Shown here: positions 43,901 to 53,115 of the stretch, piece by piece
Layout of the letters: every line of letters begins with the position of its first letter
Position numbering within the stretch: position 1 is the first letter of the stretch
Assembly: GCA_963845285.1 (NCBI GenBank)
Contig: CAWJRO010000010.1
Span: 37,184-101,183 of the forward strand
Source of the DNA: Methanobacterium_C sp963845285
Lineage (GTDB): Archaea > Methanobacteriota > Methanobacteria > Methanobacteriales > Methanobacteriaceae
DNA: 64,000 nucleotides
Direction: 5' to 3'
The notes under the pieces: generated by a model
Seen by the model: the letters and a program-made list of their open reading frames with translations, nothing else
The model's database searches: none
Told to the model about the DNA's origin: nothing
Translations under genes and position numbers: made by a program

Positions 43901-44142
43901 ATCTCTTTAGATTTATAAAAAAATATGAATGAACGTTAAATTAAATAAGTATCATCCTAATAGTAATAGTAATGATAAAATAATTATCTAATTTTTTTAT
44001 AAATCACGTTTGAATAAAAATTCGATAATTAATTTTGGACTGGTTTTTATATCGTCTGAAAATTTATTTTTTAAAAAATATAGTTTTAATAAATTTTTGT
44101 GCTTTTCCATAATTTAAGATAAAATTAGATACAAAAAAAGAT

Positions 44143-45186
44143 ATGAAAATGAATCAAAAAATTGAAGAATCTAATAAAACATTGAAAGCCGATTACAAAG
44201 ATATTTTTGAGAATACTGGAACTGCAATAGTTATAGTTAAAGAAGATGGTACTCTTTCCAGGGTAAATAATGAATTTGAGAATCTTTGTGGATATTCAAA
44301 AGAAGAAGTAGAAGGTAAAAAAAGTTTTGAAGAGTTTTTGTTAGAAGACGAGGTAGAAAAAGTAATGAATTATCACATTTTAAGATGTTGTAATTCAAGT
44401 GTACCTCCCAAAACTTATGAGAGTTACCTGGTACATAAGAAAGGTGATATTTTAAGTGTTTATATAACTGTAACTTTAAGTTCTTACACTAAAGAATGGT
44501 TAGTATCTATACAGGACATTACAAAGCTTAAAAAAACAGAAATCAATTTGAAGACATCTCTTAAAGAAAAAGAAATTCTTTTGAGAGAATTAAATCACAG
44601 AGTAAGAAATAACTTGCAAATGATTTATAGTTTATTTAGTCTTGAAGAAAATTATGTAAAAGAAGAAGAAACTATTAAACTTTTACAATCAACAAAAAAT
44701 CGAGTTAAAGCAATGATTTTTGTTCATAGGATGGTTCATGAATCCAAGAATCTGTCCAATATAGACTTTTCAGTTTACATCCAAAAATTGGTGCTTGATC
44801 TGCTTTATGTCCATGGTGCAAAAAATAATATTAAAGTGGTGTTTAATATCGACCAAATTTTCCTCAATATGGAAACTATAATTCCATGCGGATTAATAGT
44901 AAGCGAAATAGTTTATAATACTATTAAATATGCATTTCCAGATAATGATGCAGGTAAAATAACATTAGATTTCCATTCATGCGATGATGAAGAATTTGAA
45001 CTCATAATTAGCAACAATGGTAAGAAAATATCTCAAAACGTTAATTTTAGTAATAAGAACTCATTTGAATTAGTTTTAATAAAAATGATTGTGAAACAAT
45101 TAGATAGTTCGTTGGAAATAGATAGAACTCATGAAACAACTTTTAAAATGAAATTTAAAGAATTAGAATATGTGGAGCGAACCTAA
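44143..45186 (+). CDS. PAS-domain sensor histidine kinase (HisKA_2 type)
   Basis: A soluble sensor kinase of 347 residues. One PAS domain spans about 15-130 (NTGTAIVIVKEDGTLSRVNN, CGYSKEEVEGKKSFEEFL). The HisKA_2-type dimerisation helix carries His152 in LLRELNHRVRNNLQMIYSLF, and the ATP-binding domain has MIIPCGLIVSEIVYN-like and ELIISNNGKKIS segments. No membrane segment is present. The ATG has no clear ribosome binding site. The response regulator follows directly, so the two form a likely pair. Confidence 0.9.
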   Translation: MKMNQKIEESNKTLKADYKDIFENTGTAIVIVKEDGTLSRVNNEFENLCGYSKEEVEGKKSFEEFLLEDEVEKVMNYHILRCCNSSVPPKTYESYLVHKKGDILSVYITVTLSSYTKEWLVSIQDITKLKKTEINLKTSLKEKEILLRELNHRVRNNLQMIYSLFSLEENYVKEEETIKLLQSTKNRVKAMIFVHRMVHESKNLSNIDFSVYIQKLVLDLLYVHGAKNNIKVVFNIDQIFLNMETIIPCGLIVSEIVYNTIKYAFPDNDAGKITLDFHSCDDEEFELIISNNGKKISQNVNFSNKNSFELVLIKMIVKQLDSSLEIDRTHETTFKMKFKELEYVERT

Positions 45187-45573
45187 ATGTCTGGTGAACG
45201 TATTTTGATAGTTGATGATGAGATGATTTTAGCGATGAGTATGAAACAGGAATTAACGAATTTGGGTTATAACGTTGTGAATGTAGTCAATAGTGGTGAA
45301 AAAGCAATTAAGTTTGCTAATGAACTAAAACCTGATCTAATTTTGATGGACATAACCTTAAAAGGAGAAATGGATGGTATAGAATCTGCAAAACAAATAA
45401 ATGAAAATTTAGATATTCCAATCATTTATATGACTGCATATACCAGTGATGATGTGTTAAATCGTGCAAAAAAGACTAAATTTTATGGCCACATACAAAA
45501 ACCTTTCATCGAAAAAGAAGTAAATAAAACCATACAAACAGCTATTTCTAAACATAAATTAAAAAAGGATTGA
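45187..45573 (+). CDS. response regulator receiver protein
   Basis: A single receiver domain of 128 residues with no output domain. Asp10/Asp11 (ILIVDDEMILAMSM), phosphoacceptor Asp55 (LILMDITLKGEMDGIES), Thr in YMTAYTSDD and Lys in HIQKPF are all present. Its ATG directly follows the kinase TAA, so the genes are co-transcribed. Such stand-alone receivers may act by protein contact. Confidence 0.93.
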   Translation: MSGERILIVDDEMILAMSMKQELTNLGYNVVNVVNSGEKAIKFANELKPDLILMDITLKGEMDGIESAKQINENLDIPIIYMTAYTSDDVLNRAKKTKFYGHIQKPFIEKEVNKTIQTAISKHKLKKD

Positions 45574-45717
45574 AACTATTTAATTTATAAATGAAATTAT
45601 ACCTCCTGTAAAATATGTAATTCATAAAAGAGAATTCATAAAATAGAAATATGATAGTTTGTAAGAAGATCTGGAGATAGATGAGCTAAAAAAAATAAAA
45701 TAAAAAAATGATTATAT

Positions 45718-46629
45718 TCAATCATTTCTCCTTTTAATTACTATTGGGGATTTTATATCTTTCTTCCTGATAATCCATATTGTTAAAGCCAGTAAGATTA
45801 ATATAATTAACCATACAGGTATGACAAAAATATTATCCTTTTGAACTATAGTCTGGGTTGCACCATATTTACCATAGGTTATATTGGTTTCAGCTGTGTA
45901 CAGTCCAAAATCATAAATATCAGGTGTCCATGTGCTTTTAAAGTAATAATTATCTCCTGGAAACATATTTCCTGAACTTTTTAGTTCATGTTTGCTGAAC
46001 CAACCGTTTATCTGTGTTGTGGCTGTAGCATTTTCTGAAACAGTTCCATTGTTTGTCACATTATATGTAAAGTCTCCGGGCATGAAATTTAGAAGTAATA
46101 AAGGGGATTTATGGCTTGAAAGTCCTAAAGATTCTATTATTTGGCCGGGTAATCCCACTACTACTGGTATTAACACTGCTGGGGTCTGTTTAAGCATTAA
46201 ATTAGTCCCACTTGAGGACTGGTTTTGGTTTGATTCTAGATTATTTCCTGTAATTATTATAGCGCCCATAGCGTCAGAGTAGTTTAAGTTGGCGGGGATG
46301 TTAATGGAAACCTTGACTTTTTTTGTCTCTTTTGGTGCAAGGCTAAATTCCGCTGGATCAACTGTGATCCATGTAGCTATTCCGTTATCACTATACACAG
46401 TAAGTGCATTATTTTTCATCATTCTTTTTTTTGTAATATTCACATTCAGGGCAGAGTCACCAATATTAACAACGGAAATTTCTTCCTGAAATAATTGGGT
46501 GGAGTTTACTTTAACTGTTATATCTGCAGGAGAAACAGAAAGACCACTAGCTGCCCAACCTGTAGTTGTGAATGTTATTAAAATTAACGTAATAATACTA
46601 AGCTTTTTTAAATAATTCCAAGGTAACAT
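45718..46629 (-). CDS. surface protein with DUF916-like domain and C-terminal anchor
   Basis: A 303-residue exported protein. Signal peptide (LPWNYLKKLSIITLILITF, cut near WAAS), then an Ig-like domain (LSVSPADITVKVNSTQLFQE, ISVVNIGDSALNVNI, WITVDPAEFSLAPKETKKVK, DAMGAIIITG) like the DUF916 part of WxL-locus proteins, a second beta domain, a C-terminal membrane helix and a basic tail (IIRKKDIKSPIVIKRR). ATG 46629 follows GGAGGTACGCTTT; an upstream in-frame ATG at 46698 lacks this. Likely paired with the next gene. Confidence 0.75.
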   Translation of the reverse strand: MLPWNYLKKLSIITLILITFTTTGWAASGLSVSPADITVKVNSTQLFQEEISVVNIGDSALNVNITKKRMMKNNALTVYSDNGIATWITVDPAEFSLAPKETKKVKVSINIPANLNYSDAMGAIIITGNNLESNQNQSSSGTNLMLKQTPAVLIPVVVGLPGQIIESLGLSSHKSPLLLLNFMPGDFTYNVTNNGTVSENATATTQINGWFSKHELKSSGNMFPGDNYYFKSTWTPDIYDFGLYTAETNITYGKYGATQTIVQKDNIFVIPVWLIILILLALTIWIIRKKDIKSPIVIKRRND

Positions 46630-46728
46630 AAAGCGTACCTCCTTTAAACATTTATTTGAATTTGAGGGAATAAACTGTTTTGGACAAGTAATGATCAAAA
46701 AAATAGAAAAAAATAAATAGTATATTGT

Positions 46729-47214
46729 TTACAGAGTTTTACTTGCAGTCCATGTGGCAGTTGTACTATAACTGTTTGTTAAAACACCAAATGGTACCTG
46801 AGCCTGTAGGTTGACAGCATGGGTAGTGTTTGAACCTACTGAAGGTATTGGCATTGCAGTAATTGCAGTTACTGACGCAGTATCGTTCATTGGTTCATAA
46901 GTACCATTAGCAGCTTGAACTTGTAAAGCTGATAAAGGCATGTTTGTTGCAAACGGAGCAGCTGTTACACCCACATTTATAGGTACGTTTGATTGGGATG
47001 TAATTGTAGTCTGTTGAGGAGTACTTGCAATATTATCAGCAAGAAGGTTTGCCCAACTTACGTCGCCACTTATTAATAAAGATATTGTGTCATTAACACC
47101 CATTGAAGCATGGCTAGTTCCAGTATTTGTTGGGTCTGCTGCAAATATTGGGGAAATTCCCATGGTTGCAACAACAAATATTGACAAAGCAATGACCATT
47201 TTGTCTAATTTCAT
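46729..47214 (-). CDS. secreted protein, partner of the DUF916-like protein
   Basis: A 161-residue secreted protein: signal peptide (KLDKMVIALSIFVVATMGIS, cut near IFAAD), then a beta-rich domain ending YSTTATWTASKTL. Size, export signal and C-terminal strand recall the small secreted proteins that accompany DUF916 proteins in bacterial WxL loci, but no WxL motif is present, so the comparison is only structural. The ATG follows AGGAGGAAAAAAAAG. It lies 99 bp upstream of its neighbour on the same strand. Confidence 0.7.
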   Translation of the reverse strand: MKLDKMVIALSIFVVATMGISPIFAADPTNTGTSHASMGVNDTISLLISGDVSWANLLADNIASTPQQTTITSQSNVPINVGVTAAPFATNMPLSALQVQAANGTYEPMNDTASVTAITAMPIPSVGSNTTHAVNLQAQVPFGVLTNSYSTTATWTASKTL

Positions 47215-47898
47215 CTTTTTTTTCCTCCTAAAATATTTTCATAACAAAAATTTCAACTAAAAAAAATATCCCTAATTTTTTAGAGTTTTTTTTAGTTAAT
47301 TACTGTTCTAATTCACAAGTGTAATAACATATGAAAAAGTTTTGTGTAACTAATCACTAAACCCCATTTGAGTTAAACAACCATTTGAGTTAAACCAGAT
47401 TAAAAGAAAGTAATACTAAAAAAAGTTAATTAAAAAGGTAATTATTCAATTATAAGGTTATAAATATTTTTAATTCAATTATAACTGTTTTTTAATAGTT
47501 CATTTGGATAAAACTTCATATTAATCTCTAAATTTTTTGTGACTATGGTCACAAAAATTTTCTTAAAAATAATAAAATAATCATCAAAAATATTCTTTTT
47601 TCTATTTGATGATTACTCTTTTTTCTATTTGATGATCAAATTTCGTAGTCTGAAAAAAAGTCCAAATGCTAAACCTCATTTTACATTAATAATTGTGACT
47701 TTCTGTGCCTATTTGATAATTATGAAATATTTACAATATCATAGAATGGTTATTTTTCAATAATACAAATACAATTCCTTAAAAAAAGGGATAGTATCTT
47801 TTAAGAAATTGGATTCTATTGTTTTTGATGGAAAGTTAAAATGGGGGAGAAATATTGAGATATTTAAATAAGTGAATAACTAAACTACTTCTGGATAA
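47215..47898. other. AT-rich intergenic region
   Basis: About 680 bp with no supportable gene. A short direct repeat of TTTTTTCTATTTGATGAT occurs twice near 47597-47637. The promoter of the secreted-protein genes should lie at the left end. Confidence 0.55.
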
Positions 47899-48631
47899 GT
47901 GATAAATATGTTAAACTCAGATTCAGAGTCCAAAATTTTAAACATTACTATAGCAATACTAGTTATAGCCAATCTTTTCTTACTTACATGGTCTGATTTT
48001 TCTAACACAAGCATTATAATCACAGAGTATGTGATTTACTTTGATTTAATGGTTTATTTTGTATTATTTTGCGATTTTATATACAAATTTAATAAATTGG
48101 ATGATAAAAAGGCATTTATGAAAGATTATCGAACTTGACTTGATATAATTGCAATGATTCCAATAGAATTTGCTCCATTCAGAATTTTAAGGCTGTTAAG
48201 AGTGATTATTTTATTAAGTATATTTTCAGAACAAATCAAAGAGTTTACAGAAGAAACTCACCTTGATTGGAGTATTGGAGTAATCTTAATAACTATTATT
48301 TCAGGCACCATCCTGTTTTACATTGTAGAAGTTGGAGTAAATGTAAATATACATAATTTAGGAGATGCTCTCTGGTACATTGTACCAACAATGGGAACAG
48401 ATGGAGGGAACATAACTCCACAAACAATTCCAGGTAAAATAATTAGTATAACCGTAATGTTTGCAGGTATTCTTTTCTTTGGAATGTTCACAGCAACAAT
48501 AGCTTCCTGGCTTACAAAAAAAATCCGGAAACGAATGTGAACAAGACGAAATAACAGAATTAAAAGAGTTAATTCAAGAATTAAACACTAAAATTGTAAA
48601 ATTAAGCGAAGAAGTTAAAAAAAGCAAATAA
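47899..48631 (+). pseudogene. voltage-gated-type ion channel, broken
   Basis: A channel of about 240 codons with S1-S4-like helices (NITIAILVIANLFLLTW, FVLFCDFIYKFNKL), a basic S4-like RILRLLRVI, and a pore region (LGDALWYIVPTMGTDGG). A TGA at 48136-48138 falls between YRT and LDIIAMIP, where a Trp is usual. After KKIRKRM the frame stops at 48540, but another frame continues ECEQDEITELKELIQ to 48631, a coiled-coil tail, so there is also a frameshift near an A-run. The selectivity filter reads TDGGNI rather than TVGYGD. The gene is probably inactive. Confidence 0.75.
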
Positions 48632-48702
48632 TATGATTAAAAACTTATATAAAAATGAGATGATTAAATATACTTGGAACAACAATTAAGATTCTATCTA
48701 TA

Positions 48703-48831
48703 ATGGTTTTATTTATTATCATATTCAGCATAGATTACTTATTCCTTAGACAGTTATTTTGGCAATGTTTAATCATCAATATTGGGATTGTTTTAGTGTA
48801 TTTTGTTTTATTTTTTAAATACCTAAATTAA
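48703..48831 (+). CDS. possible small membrane protein
   Basis: A frame from ATG 48703 encodes 42 residues, almost all in two hydrophobic helices (VLFIIIFSIDYLFLR, CLIINIGIVLVYFVLFFKYL). The frame is open upstream to 48664, and a GAGATGA at 48657-48663 would fit an ATA start at 48670 (53 residues). Not recognised. Confidence 0.35.
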   Translation: MVLFIIIFSIDYLFLRQLFWQCLIINIGIVLVYFVLFFKYLN

Positions 48832-48855
48832 CTGAGAGTAAATTTTCTTACTAAC

Positions 48856-49017
48856 TCATTTATTCTCCATCCAGTTTATGGCTTCCATTAACTCTCTTTG
48901 TTCTAATTCTATGTTTTCCTTATTTTCTTCAGGCACCATCTCAAGTAGGTCATCATAACTGTTTACAGCATCTTTTGCGAAGTTTAATATAATCTTTTCA
49001 GCAGTTTTTTTATCCAT
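48856..49017 (-). CDS. small hypothetical acidic protein
   Basis: A 53-residue soluble, helical protein (KKTAEKIILNFAKDAVNSYD, NIELEQRELMEAINWME). The ATG is preceded by AAAGGGTAATTAAA, a modest site. Unknown function. Confidence 0.55.
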   Translation of the reverse strand: MDKKTAEKIILNFAKDAVNSYDDLLEMVPEENKENIELEQRELMEAINWMENK

Positions 49018-49218
49018 TTTAATTACCCTTTCCTTTTTTGTATTCTAATAAACTACATGATTAATTACTTTTATTGAAAAACTTTACATACTTATTTCAT
49101 TCAAACTATTTTCATCTCTCTGAAGGTTTATAAAGTTATTTCTTTTATTCATGAATGATGATTTCAATAAAAAAAAGGGATAATATTCATTGGAAAATTT
49201 ATAAAAAAAGGAGTAAAT

Positions 49219-49446
49219 TTATTTCAGAAGTAAATATGGTATTCCATACTTATCTGATTCAAATGATGGTTTCAAACCTTTTTTAAGTTCGTCTTCTTCC
49301 AATCTAAGTAAATCGTTAGTAGGTCCGCATACCTTAAAAGTACTTATATTGATAGCTGAAACTGATGAAATACTTGGATATTCTTTTTTTAATTCATTAT
49401 ATTTTTCATTTTCAATTATTTTTAGATCTTTTTCCTTATCATTCAT
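49219..49446 (-). CDS. hypothetical protein
   Basis: A 75-residue soluble protein without a recognised family. It reads DLKIIENEKYNELKKEYPSI and LEEDELKKGLKPSFESDKYG. The ATG follows GAGGTAATTTC, a good ribosome binding site. It is one of several small ORFans in this zone. Confidence 0.55.
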   Translation of the reverse strand: MNDKEKDLKIIENEKYNELKKEYPSISSVSAINISTFKVCGPTNDLLRLEEDELKKGLKPSFESDKYGIPYLLLK

Positions 49447-49639
49447 GAAATTACCTCATAACATTCTAAATAATGAAGATTTACAATTTTAATTTCTTTT
49501 TTATATCCTTAATAGTAAAATATCAATGTCATCCATATTAATACTTAATTATGTGTTCATTTACAAGTGCAGTTGTATTTCTGTTCGATTATACAGGTGA
49601 AACCATGTACAAAAAAAAATATCCATTTAATAAAGTAAA

Positions 49640-49795
49640 AAGGTTTATCCATACTGTGGTAAAGAATTTGAAACTAATTAAGGTAGACAAAAGTTTTGTA
49701 CAGTTGCACATGGACGTAAATATTATAATAAATTCAAAAGAACAGTAAAGAATATTATAAACGAAGAAAAAAGAAAAATTAATCTTTCTTTTTAG
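49640..49795 (+). pseudogene. remnant of a small zinc-finger-like protein
   Basis: One plus-strand frame reads YPYCGKEFETN, a TAA, then GRQKFCTVAHGRKYYNKFKR and TVKNIINEEKRKI. It looks like a short CxxC...C...H protein with an in-frame stop and the first Cys lost. A different frame is open over the same region (49551-49748) but does not look like a protein. Confidence 0.4.
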
Positions 49796-49832
49796 CAAAA
49801 CATGGTACTTATCAATCTACACTGAATTAAAA

Positions 49833-50114
49833 TTAATTCCTATTCTTTTTCATTAAATACACTAATATTTGTGGTTCAGTTTCTTCAAAGCGTATCTCCT
49901 TTATTTTATAAGATCCTGAAACATCCTTCCCTCTACAATCATGCCCAACTATTTTAACATCTTCTAAATTATTAAAGTCATTGTTAATTATTTCTGCGTT
50001 AGAACCATGAATTATTAATTGTAAAAATTGATTACCTATAGAATAGTTCCTTGTAAACTCTTTATACTCTATACATCTCTGTTTGCCATTCTCTTTTGTT
50101 ATACAAAAACCCAT
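49833..50114 (-). CDS. hypothetical protein
   Basis: A 93-residue soluble protein, beta-rich (LQLIIHGSNAEIINND, SGSYKIKEIRFEETEPQIL). The ATG follows GGAGGGTGAAAT, a strong ribosome binding site, so it is likely a real gene. No family recognised. Confidence 0.6.
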   Translation of the reverse strand: MGFCITKENGKQRCIEYKEFTRNYSIGNQFLQLIIHGSNAEIINNDFNNLEDVKIVGHDCRGKDVSGSYKIKEIRFEETEPQILVYLMKKNRN

Positions 50115-50225
50115 ATTTCACCCTCCTTAATCTTTTCACTTATAAATTATCTGAATCATTCCTTTCGTATTTAAAATCATTCCATTTTCGCATTTATATT
50201 GTCGGATTGATGTAATGTGACAGAT

Positions 50226-50609
50226 TCAATTCCACTCCACAACTTCTTCACTTATAACTTCATCCTCCTCTGTTTTAAATATTAAATTTATTTCAACATT
50301 GTAAGCTGTCATCTGTTGATGTCGCATCCGTAATTGTTCCCGAATTTCATGTTCAACCGTTTTAAAGTCATTTTTATGTTTTAAAACAACTGTTATTTGT
50401 GCCATTTTATTTCTTTCATCTTTAAGACCATAGGCTTCGCCTGGAACTTCTTTTGATTCCATATATCTATTTATGGTGTTTACAGCTCGATCAAAATCTG
50501 CGAAAATATTTCCAACTTTTCGTGCATCAAATTCTAACTCTGTATTTGTCGTACCTGCGCCATTTAGTGTACCATCTTGAATATTTCCATTTTCTACCAA
50601 ATTAATCAC
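50226..50609 (-). CDS. hypothetical protein
   Basis: A 127-residue soluble protein starting at a GTG. It has an Asp/Asn-rich N terminus and alternating strand-helix patterns (MAQITVVLKHKNDFKTVEHE, YNVEINLIFKTEEDE). No ribosome binding site is clear, so the start is uncertain. Function unknown. Confidence 0.5.
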   Translation of the reverse strand: MINLVENGNIQDGTLNGAGTTNTELEFDARKVGNIFADFDRAVNTINRYMESKEVPGEAYGLKDERNKMAQITVVLKHKNDFKTVEHEIREQLRMRHQQMTAYNVEINLIFKTEEDEVISEEVVEWN

Positions 50610-51180
50610 TGTCCGCTATTGTTTTATTTAACTTCTTTCCATTATTCAGTTTTAGAATTTCAATGTGTAAAAAAAAATATTCCATTATAATCTATTAGTT
50701 ACATTATCTTTAAATTCTACTCTTTTTTAAAAGTTTCAAACTATTACAATATTCTTACCAGCCCATTTTTCAATATTATCCTCATAAACAAAGTTTCCAT
50801 AAATTTTATGCTTGTAAACTCATTTATTGTTAGAGCGATATTTCTCTTTAAATTCCATTTCAATCTCACATTCTTTACAAATTACCACCATTTTGATTTA
50901 TCATTTACTATCAACCAAAGATACTTGGAGGTTTTTAACACTTGATCATATTTTGATTTTTGGTATTGTGTTTTAAGGTTCAGTACTCAATTCAAGATTC
51001 CCACGATGCTTCATTATATAAATATACAAACTAAATGGGGTATAAACTAAAACACAATATTCAGAAAGGGATAGTATTCTTTTTGAAAGAAGTAAAGCGT
51101 CTTAAGGTAAAGAAAGAAAAATAAGTGTTAAGTTAACTTATTTATCATTTTTAATAAAAAATAATAGGAAATTTAATTTT
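50610..51180. other. intergenic region with dispersed repeat C copy 2
   Basis: About 570 bp without an intact gene. The repeat copy at 50925-51090 is its only recognised feature. Confidence 0.5.
50925..51090. repeat. dispersed repeat C, copy 2
   Basis: Direct repeat of 43621-43794, with GGTTCAGTACTCAATTCAAG and TTCATTATATAAATATACAAA preserved. The frame that is open on the minus strand in copy 1 has stops here, so this copy is more decayed. No MITE follows. Confidence 0.85.
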
Positions 51181-51351
51181 TTAATCCTTACCTTTGTGTA
51201 TGTAATAACCTATAAGCCCTCCAGTCATAGTAAGGCTTGACATATTTGCTAAGACTCTGGCAACTTTAGGGTTTTTAACGTATACAATCGAAACCGAGAA
51301 AATGACTATGGCAATCAATTCAATTCCTGTTATCAAACCAAAATCCAACAA
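51181..51351 (-). CDS. small membrane protein
   Basis: A 56-residue protein starting at a TTG (51351 or 51348) after AGGTGAAA. One hydrophobic helix (GIELIAIVIFSVSIVYV) and a second weaker one near MTGGLIGYYIHKGKD. Unknown family, but the reading is protein-like throughout. Confidence 0.5.
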   Translation of the reverse strand: MLDFGLITGIELIAIVIFSVSIVYVKNPKVARVLANMSSLTMTGGLIGYYIHKGKD

Positions 51352-51703
51352 TTTCACCTATTCTATTAGGAAATATAATATCACCCTCTATTTTAAGTCA
51401 ATTAAGTACATAACTAAATTTAAGCTCTTAAATAAGTGAGTTAATAAAATAAGTTATTTAGAATTGAAGGACATATTTTTACTTTAAATCCTTTAAAAAT
51501 GTTTTCATACATTATCTCTATTTCCTTTCAACTTTCATGAAAATTATCCAGCGTAATCTTACCTTTTCCTGTACTCAACTAATGACTTAACAGGATCAAA
51601 AAATAGATATAAGTGGCTTTGTGAACGTTTACGAAAATCATATGTAGATTTATCTCCAAAAGGAAATGGAATTCTTAAAGGATTATATTCTGATATTTAT
51701 GAA
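51352..51703. other. intergenic region with a gene fragment
   Basis: Near 51567-51726 a plus-strand frame without a start reads SKNRYKWLCERLRKSYVDLS and GNGILKGLYSDIYESMG. It may be the tail of a decayed gene. Nothing else is recognised. Confidence 0.4.
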
Positions 51704-51904
51704 TCAATGGGGACTATTGAAACCTAATTGATCAGCTATTTTACGGTCCATATACTTTACAGTCTTCTTATTATTATGTAATGTCCTATAACTTGGATGG
51801 ATTAACTTTAAATCCTTCAAATATGTGTACATCAGTTTTGAGGTTGATTCTCCAAAATTATCTATGAACCATTTTTCAAAATATTCTAAACTACAGATCC
51901 ACAT
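51704..51904 (-). CDS. hypothetical protein
   Basis: A 66-residue protein, basic and rich in aromatic residues (LEYFEKWFIDNFGESTSKLM, KKTVKYMDRKIADQLGF). No ribosome binding site precedes the ATG, so it may be a fragment. No family recognised. Confidence 0.4.
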   Translation of the reverse strand: MWICSLEYFEKWFIDNFGESTSKLMYTYLKDLKLIHPSYRTLHNNKKTVKYMDRKIADQLGFNSPH

Positions 51905-52083
51905 AAAATTTAATAAAAATAATTAGAAATATATTAATATGTAATCATTACAATATATCATTGTTACAAAATAATTGAAAATTTATATAGTTATTTAATA
52001 ATTTTCATCAAATTACTATAATACTGTTCATAAAATTCTGGATATCATTAAAAAATAAAAATCTAAAAATGGGGGTAAATTCT

Positions 52084-52254
52084 ATGGATAAATATAAATG
52101 CAGTGTATGTGGCTATAATTACGATCCTGAGGTTGGTGAACCCAGAAAAGGAATAAATCCCGGCACTCCATTTGAAGAACAGCCCGACACATGGTCTTGT
52201 CCCCAGTGTGGTGCTGGTAAAATTAGATTCAGGAAACCAAGCATATACGAGTAA
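52084..52254 (+). CDS. rubredoxin
   Basis: A 56-residue cytosolic electron carrier with one iron bound by four Cys: YKCSVCGYNYDPEVGEP and WSCPQCGAGKIRF. It can donate electrons to oxygen-reducing and superoxide-handling enzymes. ATG 52084 follows GGGGGTAAATTCT. It is the first gene of the oxygen-defence cluster, on the opposite strand to the others. Confidence 0.93.
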   Translation: MDKYKCSVCGYNYDPEVGEPRKGINPGTPFEEQPDTWSCPQCGAGKIRFRKPSIYE

Positions 52255-52397
52255 AAAAATTGAAATAAAAAAACAGAATAACATTGAACAATTAAAAACT
52301 GTAACTTATGACTTTGTGATCAATTTAAAATGAGTTAAAAATTGGATAAAAAAACTTCAAAAAAAATAAAAAATAAGGTTTGAAGTAACAAAAAGGT

Positions 52398-53012
52398 TTA
52401 AATTGTTGAATTGAGCCAAGCTTCTACTCTTTTGTTCACTTCATCCCACTTCACGATGTTCCAAAATGCATCCACAAATTCAGGACGTCTGTTCTGGTAG
52501 TCGAGATAGTAAGCATGCTCCCAGACATCAAGTACCATCATTATCCTGAAACCTGGAATCACATTCACGTTGTGTTTTTCAATCTGCATAATGAATATCC
52601 TATCTGTTCTTTTGCAAAGAGTCAGTGCAGCCCATCCCGAGCCTTCAGCCCCTACAGCCGCCTGTGTGAACTCTTTTTTAAACCTTTCAAAACTTCCAAA
52701 GTCTTTTTTTATGTACTCTGCTATTTTTCCGGTGGGTTCGCCTCCACATTTTTCTGAAGGTCCCATATTTCTCCAGAAGAGTTTGTGGAGCACGAAACCT
52801 CCAACATGGAAGGAAAGCTCCTTTGCAACTGCTTTAACGTCAAATTCTTCTGAATCTCTGGAATCAAATTTTTTAAGCAGGGCATTGGCACCGTCTACGT
52901 ATGCCTGGTGGTGCTTATCGTGGTGTATTTTAAGCTGTTCTTCTGAAATGTAGGGTTCCAGATCTTTATAGCCATAGGGGAGTGATGGTAGTTCATAAAA
53001 CTTTTTTTCCAT
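52398..53012 (-). CDS. superoxide dismutase (Fe/Mn family)
   Basis: Converts superoxide to oxygen and peroxide. The 204-residue product has all the metal ligands: IHHDKHHQAYVDGAN (first His), LSFHVGGFVLHKLFW (second His) and LDVWEHAYYLDYQNRRPEF (Asp and His). The archaeal methanogen form normally uses iron. ATG 53012 follows AGGAGGAATAAAAT. It lies 103 bp downstream of the peroxiredoxin gene on the same strand. Confidence 0.94.
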   Translation of the reverse strand: MEKKFYELPSLPYGYKDLEPYISEEQLKIHHDKHHQAYVDGANALLKKFDSRDSEEFDVKAVAKELSFHVGGFVLHKLFWRNMGPSEKCGGEPTGKIAEYIKKDFGSFERFKKEFTQAAVGAEGSGWAALTLCKRTDRIFIMQIEKHNVNVIPGFRIMMVLDVWEHAYYLDYQNRRPEFVDAFWNIVKWDEVNKRVEAWLNSTI

Positions 53013-53115
53013 ATTTTATTCCTCCTTTTACACCTTTTCAGTTCTTAATCTTATTGAAGGTGATCACAGACATATTTAACGTTTAATCACCAATAATAAT
53101 CCCAGTATCCTAACA

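Larger units (their letters stand above)
43009..44142. other. region of gene remnants, dispersed repeat C and a MITE
   Basis: About 1.1 kb without an intact gene. It contains short minus-strand frames (43105-43317), a decayed zinc-ribbon gene (43360-43735), dispersed repeat C copy 1 and the MITE at 43795-43900. Just before the kinase gene the sequence is AT-rich. Confidence 0.55.

Noticed and set aside
20000..48140. Stop-codon recoding (TAG or TGA read as an amino acid)
   Set aside because: In-frame TAG (DUF488 remnant) and TGA (ion channel) both replace an expected Trp, but each gene also carries a frameshift, so ordinary decay explains them. No recoding element or pyrrolysine/selenocysteine machinery is seen here.
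49551..49748. A 65-codon plus-strand ORF
   Set aside because: A different frame of the same strand reads as a zinc-finger-like protein with an in-frame stop, so the open frame is more likely an accident of a decayed gene.
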